DNA from: Gyrodactylus bullatarudis | Taxonomy: Eukaryota; Platyhelminthes; Monogenea; Gyrodactylidea; Gyrodactylidae | Reading direction: 5' to 3' | Assembly (NCBI GenBank): GCA_012064415.1 | Contig: SSNU01000157.1 | Location: forward strand, 519,556 to 583,555 | Length of the DNA: 64,000 bases | In this document: in pieces, positions 1 through 12,500 of the stretch | How positions within the stretch are numbered: position 1 is the first letter of the stretch | Layout of the letters: the number at the start of each line of letters is the position of its first letter | The notes under the pieces: generated by a model | What the model saw: the letters and a program-made list of their open reading frames with translations, nothing else | Databases searched by the model: none | What the model was told of the DNA's origin: nothing | Translations under genes and position numbers: made by a program

Positions 1-1455
1 CGAATGCCTCGAACTTAAATTGATCAATGTTATCATTGATATGATTTTCCTGACACACCCTCAAAGTTTCACTAATTTTCATGCAGGGAAATGATTAAAA
101 ATTGTCCCAATTCAAATACTTCATACTAGCTAGCTTTTTTTCAATTGTATTGTGGCTTATATAATGCGTCTTATTTCTTTATTGAACTTTCGAAATTAGT
201 TCTTATTCACTTGAAATACAATACGTCCCAGTCCCCATTTGAAAATACTGATAAAAATCTAGCATACCACCATTTTAATTTACCCTGAAAAATTCCTTAT
301 TGCTGTATTATTTTTTCTGTTTCCTAAGATACTTCAGAAATAAAATTTAAATCATATCTAAATGCATATTTCTAAATGATAAAAAATGGGAATGAATGGC
401 ATTCTGATTTAAAAAAATTGATTGAGATTGTTACACACAACTTCCTGCGACTATTAGCAGGACAATCTCTCCCCCTCCCATTTTTTTAACGTAATCCTCC
501 TCTACAGATGCAACCTTGCTGATTTTTTTCGAGATTCAATCCAATGATAAGATGATATAAATAAACTCAATTCCTTTTTATCGTGTTAATTGAATCGATC
601 ATGATTAAATAATTTTACAATATCTCTCTGGTGAGATATTGTCTGGAAAGCTATTCTTTCTTGCACCGATTATAAATGTAGGCTTTTGTATTGAATATTT
701 TGAATATTTGATTTATAGGCTTCCTTCCCCCTTTTGACTTCCCTCTTCCATGTACCCCTTGGAAGTTAGGGGTATGGTTTCTCTCGATTCATTCTCTCTA
801 GAGTTTTTCTGATTTCTGCGCAATTAAACCAAGCACAGAGAGAAAGAGGATTGAAATTTATTTTCACTCACACACATGAGGGAAAAATAGAGAGATGCCT
901 AGAGTATGCAAATTATGCAACCAGGAAATTTTGTGCAACATAGACTCCTAATCCTTCCAACCTTTGATAACCTCTCAGCTATTAGCTATTGAAATAAAAT
1001 TGTAATGCTAAGATTTTTGATTTAAACTCCAAGATGTTTAACCAATAATTAACCTATATGCTTACAAAGTTAGATTTATCAAGTTTCTCAGCTACGTCAC
1101 CAGAAAACCTATTCTAAAATACAAATTCAAGTTTATCTTTCCAGCCGGTAAATACTCTCGCGTGTATTAACTCTGTAGCTGTCGTTCTGGAAAACTAGAT
1201 TGGAAAATATTGACCTTCACAGATATGCGTGAATCCCTCTAGCCCGAAAATCTTTAAATCTTTCTAAATTTATCAAAATTTATTATTTCTTGTAGTGGAA
1301 TTTGTTAGAGAATATTGATGGGGTAAATGTGACCTTTTCAATTGAAATCAGCCATAGCACATCTAGCGTAAAGTATTGATAATTTCAAATTTTTAAAGAA
1401 AAAAAAACTATTGAATTTTACAGAAATTTAAAATTCATTCTCTCTTTTATTGCAG
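1..1455. other. Intronic sequence upstream of HCN exon
   Basis: No coding region is recognised here. The stretch ends in a splice acceptor (ttgcag, 1450-1455) in front of a channel exon, so it is most simply the tail of an intron of the HCN-type gene whose 5' exons lie outside the window. It is AT-rich and has no obvious repeat family member. Confidence 0.6.
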
Positions 1456-4400
1456 CAAATTGTCAACTATAATTGTCGTGCTTTAGTAGCTGCCGTGCCT
1501 TTTTTCACACATGCTGATCAGAATTTTGTCTCCGAGGTTGTTATTAAATTGAAACATGAAGTCTTCCAACCTGGCGATATTATCATCCGCGAGGGTACAC
1601 TCGGCAAAAAGATGTACTTTATTCAGGAGGGCATTGTTGATATTATTATGCAAGATGGGTCGGTCGCCACATCCCTCTCTGATGGGTCCTACTTTGGTGA
1701 AATATGCCTTTTAACCAACGCGAGAAGATCGGCCAGTGTTCGAGCTGAAACGTACTGCTACCTGTTCTCTCTTGATCAGGAATCGTTTCTCGAAGTCCTT
1801 GAAAACTACCCCCTTATGCGAAGAACCATGGAATCTGTTGCTGCTGAGAGACTCAACAAAATCGGTAAAAATCACACACTCATCCACGATCAGAATATGA
1901 CCGATGAGCACATGGTTGTGAAGGAAATTGTTGCTCAAGTGAGTTTATTGATTATTATTAGGGCAACCAAATGCCTATTTTTGCCTTTTTTGTCCATAGA
2001 TTAATACAGGTGTATTAAGCCTGAAAATGTTATTAAAAAATCTCCTTCGTTCGCGAGTTGAGTATGCCTTTAAGTATGCCTTTTTTAGCTTTTTTGCATT
2101 AAAAAATAAATAAGAATCTCCTTCCCAATCTCAGATACGACTCAATGAAAAAATCGAAGACTGTTAACTTTAAAACCATCATGATATTCTGCATTTAATG
2201 CTTCTACTAACTAAAGTTCACAACGAGGACTTTCAAAACTTAATTTCGGAAATTCAATTGAAACTTCCCTGTACTCTCCGGAGCTAGAGAAAATCATAAG
2301 CAAAATGGTCCAAACGAAAAAAAAATCAGATTTCAGAGATTCTAGATATTTATACCTAATTCATTGGATGATCATCCTTAATCAATGATGATGAAAAAGT
2401 TCTATCATTTGTAAAAGGTTCTTAATGGGTTGATAAAAATTGAACCAGTTCGTATCCATACAATGCAAGTTGTAATAGTTCCCCGGTAAAATGTGTTTAA
2501 TTTAAGCGAAAATTTTTATTTACCTTTTTTCATTCAAAAAACTGGTTGCCTTTTTCCGGTTGCCCTAATTATTATTAAAAGTCGAATTTCGTAACCATTA
2601 AGCCAACCCACTCTAAATTATTTTTGATTAATTCTATAGATGTTGAAGAATCAGGTAATAACCCTGACACTCATCCACTGGATTCTTTAGTTTTCACACT
2701 TTTGTTGTCTCTCATGTTTGTAAAATGTTTCTAGTTAATTTTCATTTGTATTTAGTACTTTTTTTATTTTCACGGCATGACTTTTTTTGCTACCAACCTT
2801 CCTGAAGAACTAACGCAGCAGAACTAATAACTAACAGGATATCTATTTTCCTCTCTGTTCAAGTTTAAGTTTGAAAACATAACTTCATTTCTAATACTAA
2901 TTGTAATAGACTAAAATATTCGTATATATCCACAACACACATTATTATTATTCACCACCAATACAGGCATCACCCCCTGTTTTTTGGAAAACTCACTAGA
3001 ATAACCATATCTGTAAAACAAATTACTTAATCTTATTTTTTCATTAAGGAGATCTTTAGGTCAGTAGATTGAAATAACAGATTATAATTTTTATATCTGT
3101 GTTTATTCTGGGCAAGGTTTCTTTTGCATGAATTTTCCTTAATTAGGATTGGTAACTTTCTATCGAAATTGAGACTTGTATTAGTTTAACTACTCAGAGT
3201 AATAATAATTATTAAAAGTAATATGTATGAGCAACAATAGGAGAATAATTAATCTATAAAATCTATATGTATACAACTATAAATATGTATGCTACAGTTA
3301 AAACCGTAAATAAGGGAATCATAGAATTAACCAATTAAAAACATGAACCAGTTAAAGAAATTCAGGTAAAATCTTTAATTTCTCTTTCATTCACGATTCT
3401 CCCTGAAATTATACACCGAGCATATACCAAATATATTTACAATATACTATTTATAATAAATTTTATATCAGCAATAGACCCGGTCTTTTTTCCTGCTCTA
3501 AGGGATTGGCATTCAAAGAATTTTAATTCTGATTGAATGAGCCTTCCACAACCACTATAGAGAAGGATTAATAAATAAATAAATATTCTTTAGTAAAATA
3601 ATCCTTGAATTAGGTTTAGGGTTTGTGAATTTAAAAAAAATCTTTTTTTAAAATTTTTATCACTCAAAGAATATTTCATTCTGATTCGTCTGTCATTTAT
3701 TTTTGATTTCATTTCTGGTGCACTTCAACACTTACTTAATCCTTAGCACTAAAGAAGACCAGAAGAAGTCTATTTAGATAATAATAATTATAATTCAGTT
3801 AGATTGAATCTTGATGATGACAAATTCACTGATCTTGATATGGACTTGAAGCAATTCGAGAATAACGGCTTGAAATACCATCAAAATCTGAAAAAAGCTC
3901 TCTAGAAAGCAGCTTGAATTAAGAAAAGTTTTGGTTACTCATTAGTACAGTAAGAATTATAATACAATACACATTGATAATTTTTAAAAATCTCATGACA
4001 TCGAGTAAAAAGTATGCTAGTATAAAATACATTGGACACTATAAATTTATTTGGTATATGCTCGGTGTATAATTTCAGGGAGAATCGTAAATAAAAGAAA
4101 AATTAATGATTTTACCTGAATTTCTTTAACTGGTTCATGTTTTTGACTAGTCATGATTCTATGATTCCCTAATTCACTGTTTTAACTGTAGCATATATAT
4201 TACAATGTTACAATTGCAATTGAGATAGCAAATATACTCTAAAATAATAACAATAATGATGATGATGACAATATGCTTGGCTGAGCATAGAACTCTCTCT
4301 TTCTATGTGTGTTGTTGTACTTGAGGGAGGGAGAGAGATAGAGGGATTGAAAGGATTTTCTGTCTCATTCTCAAAAATCTCCCATACATAAATCAATTTG

Positions 4401-6600
4401 ATCTCATCATCAGGATCATCATGACTTATTAATTATACTTGAGAGGGAAGAAAGCAGTTACATACAGCTGACCAGATATACAAACTCACCAATGTATTCT
4501 ATCTCTACTAGACAGGACGAGCTTATTCATAATTCAAATAAATTTCTTTGAAAACTATTCCTAGATAAACAGAAATCATCATACACCATTGCCACCAGTG
4601 AGTAGTGTACTATCTCACTCTAATTACTGTTTTTTTATGAAAAAATTGCACCCATTTCTAAATAACAGGCATAATAATATTTACTAGAAAGTGATAAATT
4701 ATTATCATCTTTAAAAAAAAGTCGAGGCAAGAAAGCAAACAACTCTTTAATTCAGATAAAATTTCCGAAGATGCTCGGCACTATTTCCCACCAAAACTCT
4801 TTAACTGATGGAGATCAATGTAGGGATATTGGAGTAGAAGAATAGGATAGAGTTGAAGCACTTTTTTTAATTTAGGTAGATTGAAATAGGATTTAACATG
4901 AAACATTCAAGGCAGAGTAATTAGAAGGAGAAAAACTGAGTCGAGACTTTAACAGTACTAAGGTTTGAAGAGTAGTATAGGCAAGTAAGTAAGACATCAG
5001 GGAATCAGGTAGAATGACTGTAGTGTAAGGATATGATAACTAACTAGCATAGGGCAGGATTGGATTAAGGAAATAAGAATAAAATATGAACGAGTTATGA
5101 TAGGAGGGTCGAGATAGGAAAGGAATTAGGAAGAAGAGTAGGATACAAGGTAGAACACAAAAGAGAGTCACAAGAATAAGGTAGGTAATGTAAAGTTACG
5201 TTGAGGTGGCACGGAAAATGAAGCAGTACGGTAGGATTTATTTAGCATAGTCGATTTAGTACAGTATTTCGAAGGAGAACATTGGGTCCGAGGCAGGATA
5301 GATGATAAGTGAGGAAAAGGAATAGGATAGGATTGATTTAAAACGGGTAAAGTTAAAATTGTAGCTTAGGGTTAGGAGAGACTGTGATAGGTAAGAAGGT
5401 TAACTAGTTTGGGTATCAGGATGAAGCTAGGGAAAGGGATTGAAGTAGGCATGGCTAGAGTCAGGATAGTAGCAGGTAGGAAAAGTAATAACGTAGGATA
5501 GGGAACAGGGCTGAATAAGGATTGAGATTAGCATGTTAGGTAGGAATAACTATTGTAGTAAAGATTAGGATCTAGATAGGGAAAAGAGGGATAACTCAAC
5601 CGCCATTCTAGGCCCCTACTAACCTCCATCTGAATTCCTACTCACCTCAGTCCCTGCTCAACTCAACCCTAATCCTACTTAAGTCCTTACTAACCTCAAT
5701 CCTTTACCTACCTAGCTCCCTGCACAACTCAACTCTCATCCTACCTAAATCCCTACTTACATCACCCACGGCTCATTTCAATTCTTAAACTACCATTCCC
5801 TGCCCTATCTCAACATCTGGATCCCCTATCTTCTATCGTTATCCATTTTTTAAATTTCTAACATACAACTTTCCCTATTTCTTTTTTCTGAACTACCTAA
5901 TTTTCTGTCTCAATTCATTTCATGTCAGTGGCTATACTCTGACCTCTCTTTTTTCATCTGTCCACGTTACCATACCTATTATTTTAATCTTTTTACCTTT
6001 TCTCATCGCTGCTCTTGCATCTCAAAACCTAACCTTTTGATCGTACTTACTTTATTTACCTGAATTATTCATGCACAACTTACTTGGCCTACATTCTAAG
6101 CTATTATTAGGCATTTTAATTTTTTTTATCTCAATGTATATTTACAACTTACTTTGTTCGACTCAACTCTTTAGCTTTATCAAAAAATTTAAGAAATAAT
6201 TCTGAGAAATACTTTTCATATGCACTGTGTCTCTTTTAGATGATTTGCATGCACGAATAAATGTACCTGTTGTTAGCATCAATGGGCTTTTTAAAGGGTT
6301 TTTCAGAAATAATTTCTTTACTATAAATCTCAGAGTCTACAATCAAGTGATGAGGAACATGCTTCGAATACAGGGTCTGATTGCTCAGCCAAGGGATTTT
6401 GTCCCTTTGACCTGGACGAGGAAATGAAAGAGGACGGAAAGCTGTCACTAAAGAAAAAGTTTGGCAAGAGACTCATTTCTAGGATATCGCAGAGGAGGAA
6501 GAAGACCTCGTCAAACTCCCCAGAGATAGCTATAAGAGAGGAAATGGACGAGACAACATCAGATCTTTCATCGTTAAAGAATCAAGAGGCTAGATTATAA
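1456..6600 (+). CDS. HCN: HCN/Ih-type hyperpolarisation-activated channel, C-terminal exons (partial)
   Basis: Two exons are visible: 1456-1938 and 6334-6600, both joined in phase 0. The first encodes 161 residues of the cyclic-nucleotide-binding domain: entry NYNCRALVAAVPFF, the turn QPGDIIIREGT, the phosphate-binding cassette FGEICLLTNARRSASVRA and the C-helix RRTMESVAAERLNKIG, all hallmarks of HCN channels. Known role of the family: plasma-membrane cation channel opened by hyperpolarisation and modulated by cAMP. The last exon follows an acceptor at 6331-6333 and gives an 88-residue tail (SLQSSDEEH...NQEARL) rich in acidic and Lys/Arg residues. The N-terminus, six-helix channel and pore lie upstream of the window. 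Donor gtgagt follows 1938. An AATAAA at 6679-6684 suits polyadenylation. The CNBD call is very sure; the terminal exon is inferred from frame and splice sites, and further exons may lie between. Confidence 0.85.
1951..2575. mobile_element. hAT-like non-autonomous element (MITE)
   Basis: A 609-bp element (1959-2567) begins TAGGGCAACC and ends GGTTGCCCTA, a perfect 10-bp terminal inverted repeat. It is flanked on both sides by the 8-bp duplication ATTATTAT (1951-1958 and 2568-2575). An 8-bp target duplication with a YAGGG terminus is the signature of the hAT superfamily. No transposase ORF is inside. It sits only 12 bp beyond the splice donor of the HCN exon. Confidence 0.75.
3283..4200. repeat. 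Element with ~155-bp terminal inverted repeats
   Basis: Sequence 3283-3438 reappears as its reverse complement at 4042-4200, with scattered substitutions (for example the ends ATATGTATGCTACAG and its complement). The ~600 bp between the arms is unique and has no long ORF. This structure suggests a foldback or MULE-type non-autonomous DNA transposon inside the HCN intron. I see no certain target duplication, so the superfamily is open. Confidence 0.65.
4800..6180. repeat. Purine-rich block switching to pyrimidine-rich block
   Basis: From about 4800 to 5595 the plus strand is dominated by A and G, with TAGG/AGGATAGG-like units recurring every 10-20 bases. At about 5595-5605 it switches to C/T-rich sequence with the complementary CCTA/CTACC units, continuing to about 6180. 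The two halves form a large, very imperfect inverted repeat of degenerate satellite-like units. It lies in the HCN intron just before the last exon. Confidence 0.6.
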
Positions 6601-6684
6601 AACTTACTTCCCCTCAATGAAACTTCTTCTGCATCTATAGTAGTGAAAATGTATTATTAATAATTATTATCATCATTGAATAAA

Positions 6685-9595
6685 TTATAAATTGAAGTTG
6701 AAGAGAGATAGAATGAATAAATACTCAACTTTGTATGTATGTAATTTATGGAAAAAAAGAGAGAGAAACAGGGAACTATAGGTGTCAAATCAAGAAGAAT
6801 CATTTTTTTATAAACGAGACACTTTATAAAGCAAAGAGAAGCAATGATGATGATTGTAAAATTTTGCAATCTCAACCGATAAAAGAATAAAAGTTATCCA
6901 CTCCGCCCAAACCCCCTTATATTTGTATTTTGTACTAATATTTATGCATATAAACCCGATCCCCTTTTAAAAGTAACCAGTACGAAGTAGAGAAGAGAAT
7001 GAAATCCTTGCCGAGAGAGACCAACGCTACCCTCAAATCAACGATAATTATCTATAATATAAATGTTATCTATAAAGAACAAGCCTGAGGAGATTTGACA
7101 GAATAATAATAATAATAATCATTATTATTATTATGATATGTATTATTACATTGTTATTTTAGAAATTCTACTCTTATTAATACTACTGCAGTTGTCGAAT
7201 GCAAAAAGAGAATATTCCATTTTATATAGAAAATTAAAATAAATATTTTAGAAGAAGTCAAGACCATTACTTTAATTATGTTGTTTAAAATGTTGTGGTT
7301 AGGACATTTAAACTGATCATATATGGCAATGTACTTGATGGCTACTATGAGATTCAAGGTTAGTAATCATGAAAATGGTGTAATTCATTTATGATTCTAG
7401 CATACTTGAAGAGTTGGTTATAATCGGAGGAGAACGTCAAGAGAGTTAGGGACTTGAAAGAGTAAGAGAGAGCCAAGATGAAAGAGAAAGTAAATAAGTG
7501 GCCACTTGTAAGCCAATAACAACAATCAATTACCTAATTAAATGCCTTGTAACAACAACATACCATAAAACATGCCCAAATAAGAGAATGATAATGATGA
7601 TTGTGATATTTCTCTAGAGAGGAAAGTGGTAGTTTACATGTTCCTCTACAATCGTCAATAGAATGTACGTATTTGTACGTGAATATGCATCCCGGAGGTG
7701 GATGGAGAGAGGATGATGATGATAGTTGAAGGGGAAAATTTAATTTGCACTGCTTGATAGCACACAAGGGGGAAAAGTAGAGAGAGAAAGAGACAAGAGA
7801 TTGTCCAAACTGATGATCCAAGTTGATAAAAGATGTGAGTTGATAGGTTAAAGAGTGGGTTCGTTTAATTTCTATGCTCCTAGATATACCTCTATGATTA
7901 ACTTTTTTATTTTAAGAGATGACATAAATGTGATAACATATTTGAATTCTACGGGTATGGTTTCTCGATAAAAGTTTCTTTATTTTTTCTCTTCGATCGC
8001 TGTTCTTTATATTTTTAAGGAAATTTTAATATTTTTTCAAAACCGAGGCATATTCTAATTGTCATAACTTCTCAATGAACTATTGTAGCTTAATAAGTCA
8101 TAGTTCATTCGAAAGAATATTAGTTCTTCTTTCAGAAAAGTGTTCAATAAACTATTTTTAGTTTCTTTAAAACAGAATAATTGCTGGAGAGAGTGACCCG
8201 ACACATATATGACCCGTTGGGGCTTAAAGGGTTAATATGGAGACACTAAAAGTAGCAATAATAATATTGATAATAGGAAGATAATTGATTAAAAAATGGT
8301 GCGTGACAGAGAGAGAGAGAGTACTTTTTTCCAGCAATCTATAGTAGTAAGATAAAAATTTCAAGATTCACGAAACTAAAGAGAAAATGAATGAATAAAT
8401 AAATAAATATTCATTTAGTTGATATCATAGGTGGAGGATATATGGGCAAGTAGACGAGATGAGGCTCCCTTTCTTTATTAACCACCATCACATCATAATG
8501 ATGATAGTAATAATCAAATGGGTTTAATCAAATTTCCATCCATTGATGTTGGATGCCAGGGAGGAGAGTAGACTATTATTGTATTATGCAACTTTGGACA
8601 GGCAAGCAGATAGATTTAGTACAACCAAGTATTATATGGACAACATTTAAAAAAAGACAAAAAAAAGAGTAAAAAATACACACAGTGGTTTATAAATATT
8701 TTAAAAGGAGGACCAGTTGAATGGAATTTGATTAATCTCAAAAAGGGAGATGAAGAGCCAAGCCTAGAACTTGTTGAATGTCTTGCCAGAATTTGTGGTT
8801 AAAAAATTTTATCTCAACAAGTAAGAATTAATGCAAGTCGGTGATACATCAGAGAATTTTTAAATTCATAAAAAAGTCTTATTCTGATGAGCCTCAAATG
8901 CATAAATTTTGTTTCATAACCACTTAATTTTTGAGGCCCTACTGGTTATTATTTTTAGCGAGTCAATCCTCGTCAAAATATGTTTCGATATCTATACTAG
9001 AGAGGTGTCATTTTCACGATTAAACGATATTTGTTATACGTTTTAATTATTCTCAGCTTTAAAACAAGCTGTGAATGAGCATTCTAAAATTTGAAAAACC
9101 CAATTCTACCTATTTGTTTCAGTGAATTTCAGATTGAAGAAAAATTGTTAGAGGGTAAAAGGAAAAGTTTCTTTGAAATGAAATAAATAAAATGAACAAG
9201 TATCTCTCTTGCTGCTAGATGGAAATACTACATGCTTCATCATTTTGCTGAATTCAATTCTCATCTGATCTGGTCTCTAATACATATTCAAGTTATGCTA
9301 TGTACAAATAGAGGGAGGTGGACTAGTCTTCTCAACATTTCAAGAGTTATTAGTAGTAAAATCAGTAGGGCTAGTCAGTCACAGTCAATCTTTTAGTTAG
9401 ATATGGCTAGTTGGCTAAGGATATATATCCATCATCATTAACTGGGATATTCTAGAAAGGATACAAAGAATATGCTGTTATTCAAAAGTATCTGGGAGAA
9501 GGGGGCTAGCCAATAAAACAAATTTTAACTGATTCAGAGAAAAGTATCGAAGGTTATGCAGAGATGAGATATAATGTTGAGAAAGGAATTCTTAC
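6685..9595. other. Gene-poor intergenic stretch with microsatellites
   Basis: No gene recognised. It contains AAT/ATT trinucleotide runs (about 7103-7134), GA runs (about 8310-8324), and the TTAA element described separately. A short open stretch at 8704-8802 (+) is discussed under rejected items. Confidence 0.5.
7925..8235. mobile_element. TTAA-type MITE, decayed copy
   Basis: About 300 bp resembling the better preserved element at 13573-13879: both share GGTTTCTCGATA (7962 region versus 13692 region), CATTCGAAAGA, and a right end of the form CTTRAAGGG followed by TTAA (8232-8235). The left end is not recognisable. Termini beginning CCC inside TTAA suggest a piggyBac-related non-autonomous element. 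Confidence 0.5.
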
Positions 9596-12500
9596 ATTGT
9601 TCATTTCGCTAATTTCTAAGAGTTGATGGACCTCTTGCATTTTGGCCTCGAGTAGATTGATCCTGGACAAGGAATGTTTAACATTTAATGGAGCCTTTTC
9701 TGCACGGGGAACCCTCGGCTTCATATCAGGACATGGAAAGGATGAAGAATAGTTTTTATCCGGCACATGGACCTTTTCATACCTATTGATTGAAAGAAGG
9801 GAGTTGAGTATAAAATACGTAGATTTTCAAAAATATCCTAAAAATGATGACTACAAAAGTAGATAATTACTGATGAACCTAATTACATTGATGGATAAAA
9901 AATGAAATTTGGACGTAAAGGTTGTACTAGAGAAACCCGATACATGTCACATTTTTATCCGATTCGGGAGAAAATAATTGTCTGCTAGAAATAACAAAAA
10001 CTGTTGGGAATGTAAGAGATAGAGAGAAGGTAGAATAGGTTAAGGACTAGCATGCATCAAATATAATGATCATTCATTTGCAATTGTCATTTGAAGGAGA
10101 TATCATTATTAATGATAATTTGTACATGATACTTAAATATTCAATGGGGTTCTATCGGTTATCTAAAATTGGTTCTTTATATTGTATATTTGGAGAATTA
10201 GAATAAAGATATATATTAGGGCCACATGTACATTTCATAAAGCATCATAAGTGACAATACTTTAATAATGATAAAAGTTAAGAATTCATTAGAGATAATA
10301 ATTTACAAATTATGAGAGAAATCGTAAAAGTCAGAAAATATCAGAATATAATGTAAGCTGAAAAACACCAAAACTCTACAATACAATTAGCAACAGTGGA
10401 GAGAATAGTTTTTTTGGACATTTGGTTTATATCGATTTATGAAAAATTTGAGATAGAAGCTTCATACCCTTCCTGTCCTAGATACCTGGTCACCGCTGGG
10501 TCTTTCTTAAGACGATCGTTGCCTCTAGTTGATAACTTCTTAAATGTACGACCTATATATGTAACTCCAAAGTCACAGTGGAATTTATAGATCAATAGAG
10601 TTTTCTCGTTAGGTTTCAGTAAATCTTTATGGTTAAACAATCTCTGAGTTTTAAATACAATTTTCAATTTTATGTTGTTATAATGTTGATTGATGAGATC
10701 AGTTAACTTTCTCCTTAAATCATTACTAAAGCCATCTCCTTTGAATTTAAGTTTCGTGGATATTTTGGTCTGAAAAGTTGGATCTGATCTTGAGTTGTAG
10801 ATTCAAAAATTAGAGGGAGAGTTTCATGAATAGTATTACACTGTATGTAAGAAAACCGAGAGTTAATAAAGGCAATACTCCAAGGAAGGGTATTTATGCA
10901 AATTTCGAATCTTTTCATTAATATAAACTAAAAAGCTAAAAAAGGTACAATAATCCCTAAGAGTTGTTGAAATAAAAAAGTGTTGCTATCGGATATATAT
11001 CAGGGAATATTTTATCCAGGATGTGGACATAGTAGAAAGAGAGAAATTTCATTGTGAAATTTTGAGAATCCGAACGGATCCAACCAAGGATGTAGAGAAG
11101 TCATAAACTGCTTCATTGACTTTGAGTATTTTCTACCCACAATCAGATTGTAATAAAAAGAAATGGCTCACAAGATTATGCTCAGCGACTTGATGCATGT
11201 AAAGAGTCCTAGGGTAATGTAATATGAGAGGAATTCGTTTAGGATTGGAATGTAGGATTTCAGTCAAGGAAAACGTTTTACACTTGTATTACATTACAAT
11301 GGAAAAATAAAAATATAAGTGTGGCCAAATTTTAAACTCTAATTGCTAAGAGATTAGCTAAAAAAATATCTAAAAGGGATCAATTAGACTAGAAGGGTTT
11401 CTCATCTGAGTTGAGCAAGCAAATATATATATTAGTTAGAGATGATGAAGGAACCTCAAGTTTGAACATTTTGAATGTGGCCAGAGAAGAGCACGATCGG
11501 AAAAATAATTTACCATGAGATCATTCAAGCTTCCGTTGAGAGAAAAATGAATTGAAATTAACAAAAATAAAACAAAATCTTACAGATTCTCCTTGTTCTT
11601 TTGATTCAATCTTGAATGCTGAGGAGAATAAACTGATGAAAATCGCCACTAAATGCCTACACAAGTCACACTTGTTGAAAATAAATAAGGTACTACTGCA
11701 TGTGAGGATAAGTAAAAATATTCAGACAAAGAATGAAAAGGAAAAAGGATTAGTTAAAATTATTAAGAAACCAAAGCAAGTATAGAGAGAGAGAGAGGAG
11801 AAAGTAAACTAATCCAAGGCAGCAACAGTAGCAGCAAAAGGATTGAGATAATTTAAAATTCAATATCATTATTATTATTCAGAATTGAGAGGGAAGTGTA
11901 AGACAGTAGTTAATCCAGGATAAAAATGATTAGAATTAGCATTTATGTATGATTAAAGTGTGTGTAGGTAAGGGGAAAAACTTGAACCCATGTCGGTGTT
12001 GTGAATCAGATGCGAATGAACCTATTTACAAAAACAAACATGAACTGAGGGTATATTAAGCTAATTCTGGGAAAAAATCCCGAGTTATTCTAATGATTTA
12101 CGGCTTTTATCCCCATAGCTCAATTTTTGATTAAACACCCAGATATCTATATCATTATGAGGTAGCCATTATTATGAGTCTTGAACTCAATCGGATTGAT
12201 AATTCGAATGATTTTCATGAAATGTTACCTAAGTACTTGTACAATACTTTTTTTAGATACCTAGACCTGAAAGGATTATATTGAGAAACCAGATTTTTCC
12301 TTCAATCTTCTATGTAAAGGGTGAATATGAATCATCTATAGTAAAATTCATAACTCTGTATTACGTGTTATGCAAATTCTATACTGAGTGTTTGGAGACA
12401 AGCCTATTCCCGCTTCATCTATTAGAGAATATTTTTTCCCCAAAATTGAAGCCATTATTTTTGAATTAACTCACATTACAGTTTTTGCAAGAGAACAAAG

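Noticed and set aside
7534..7821. 95-codon minus-strand ORF with His- and Ser-rich stretches
   Set aside because: Driven by ATG/GAT microsatellite and GA-rich sequence; low-complexity translation and no recognisable domain.
8704..8802. Open plus-strand stretch reading GGPVEWNLINLKKGDEEPS ... ARICG with a possible acceptor before it
   Set aside because: Protein-like, but only about 33 codons, no partner exon and the opposite strand is open too; not enough to call an exon.
11552..11785. 77-codon Lys-rich plus-strand ORF
   Set aside because: Composition is what AT-rich DNA gives by chance; no splice or homology support.
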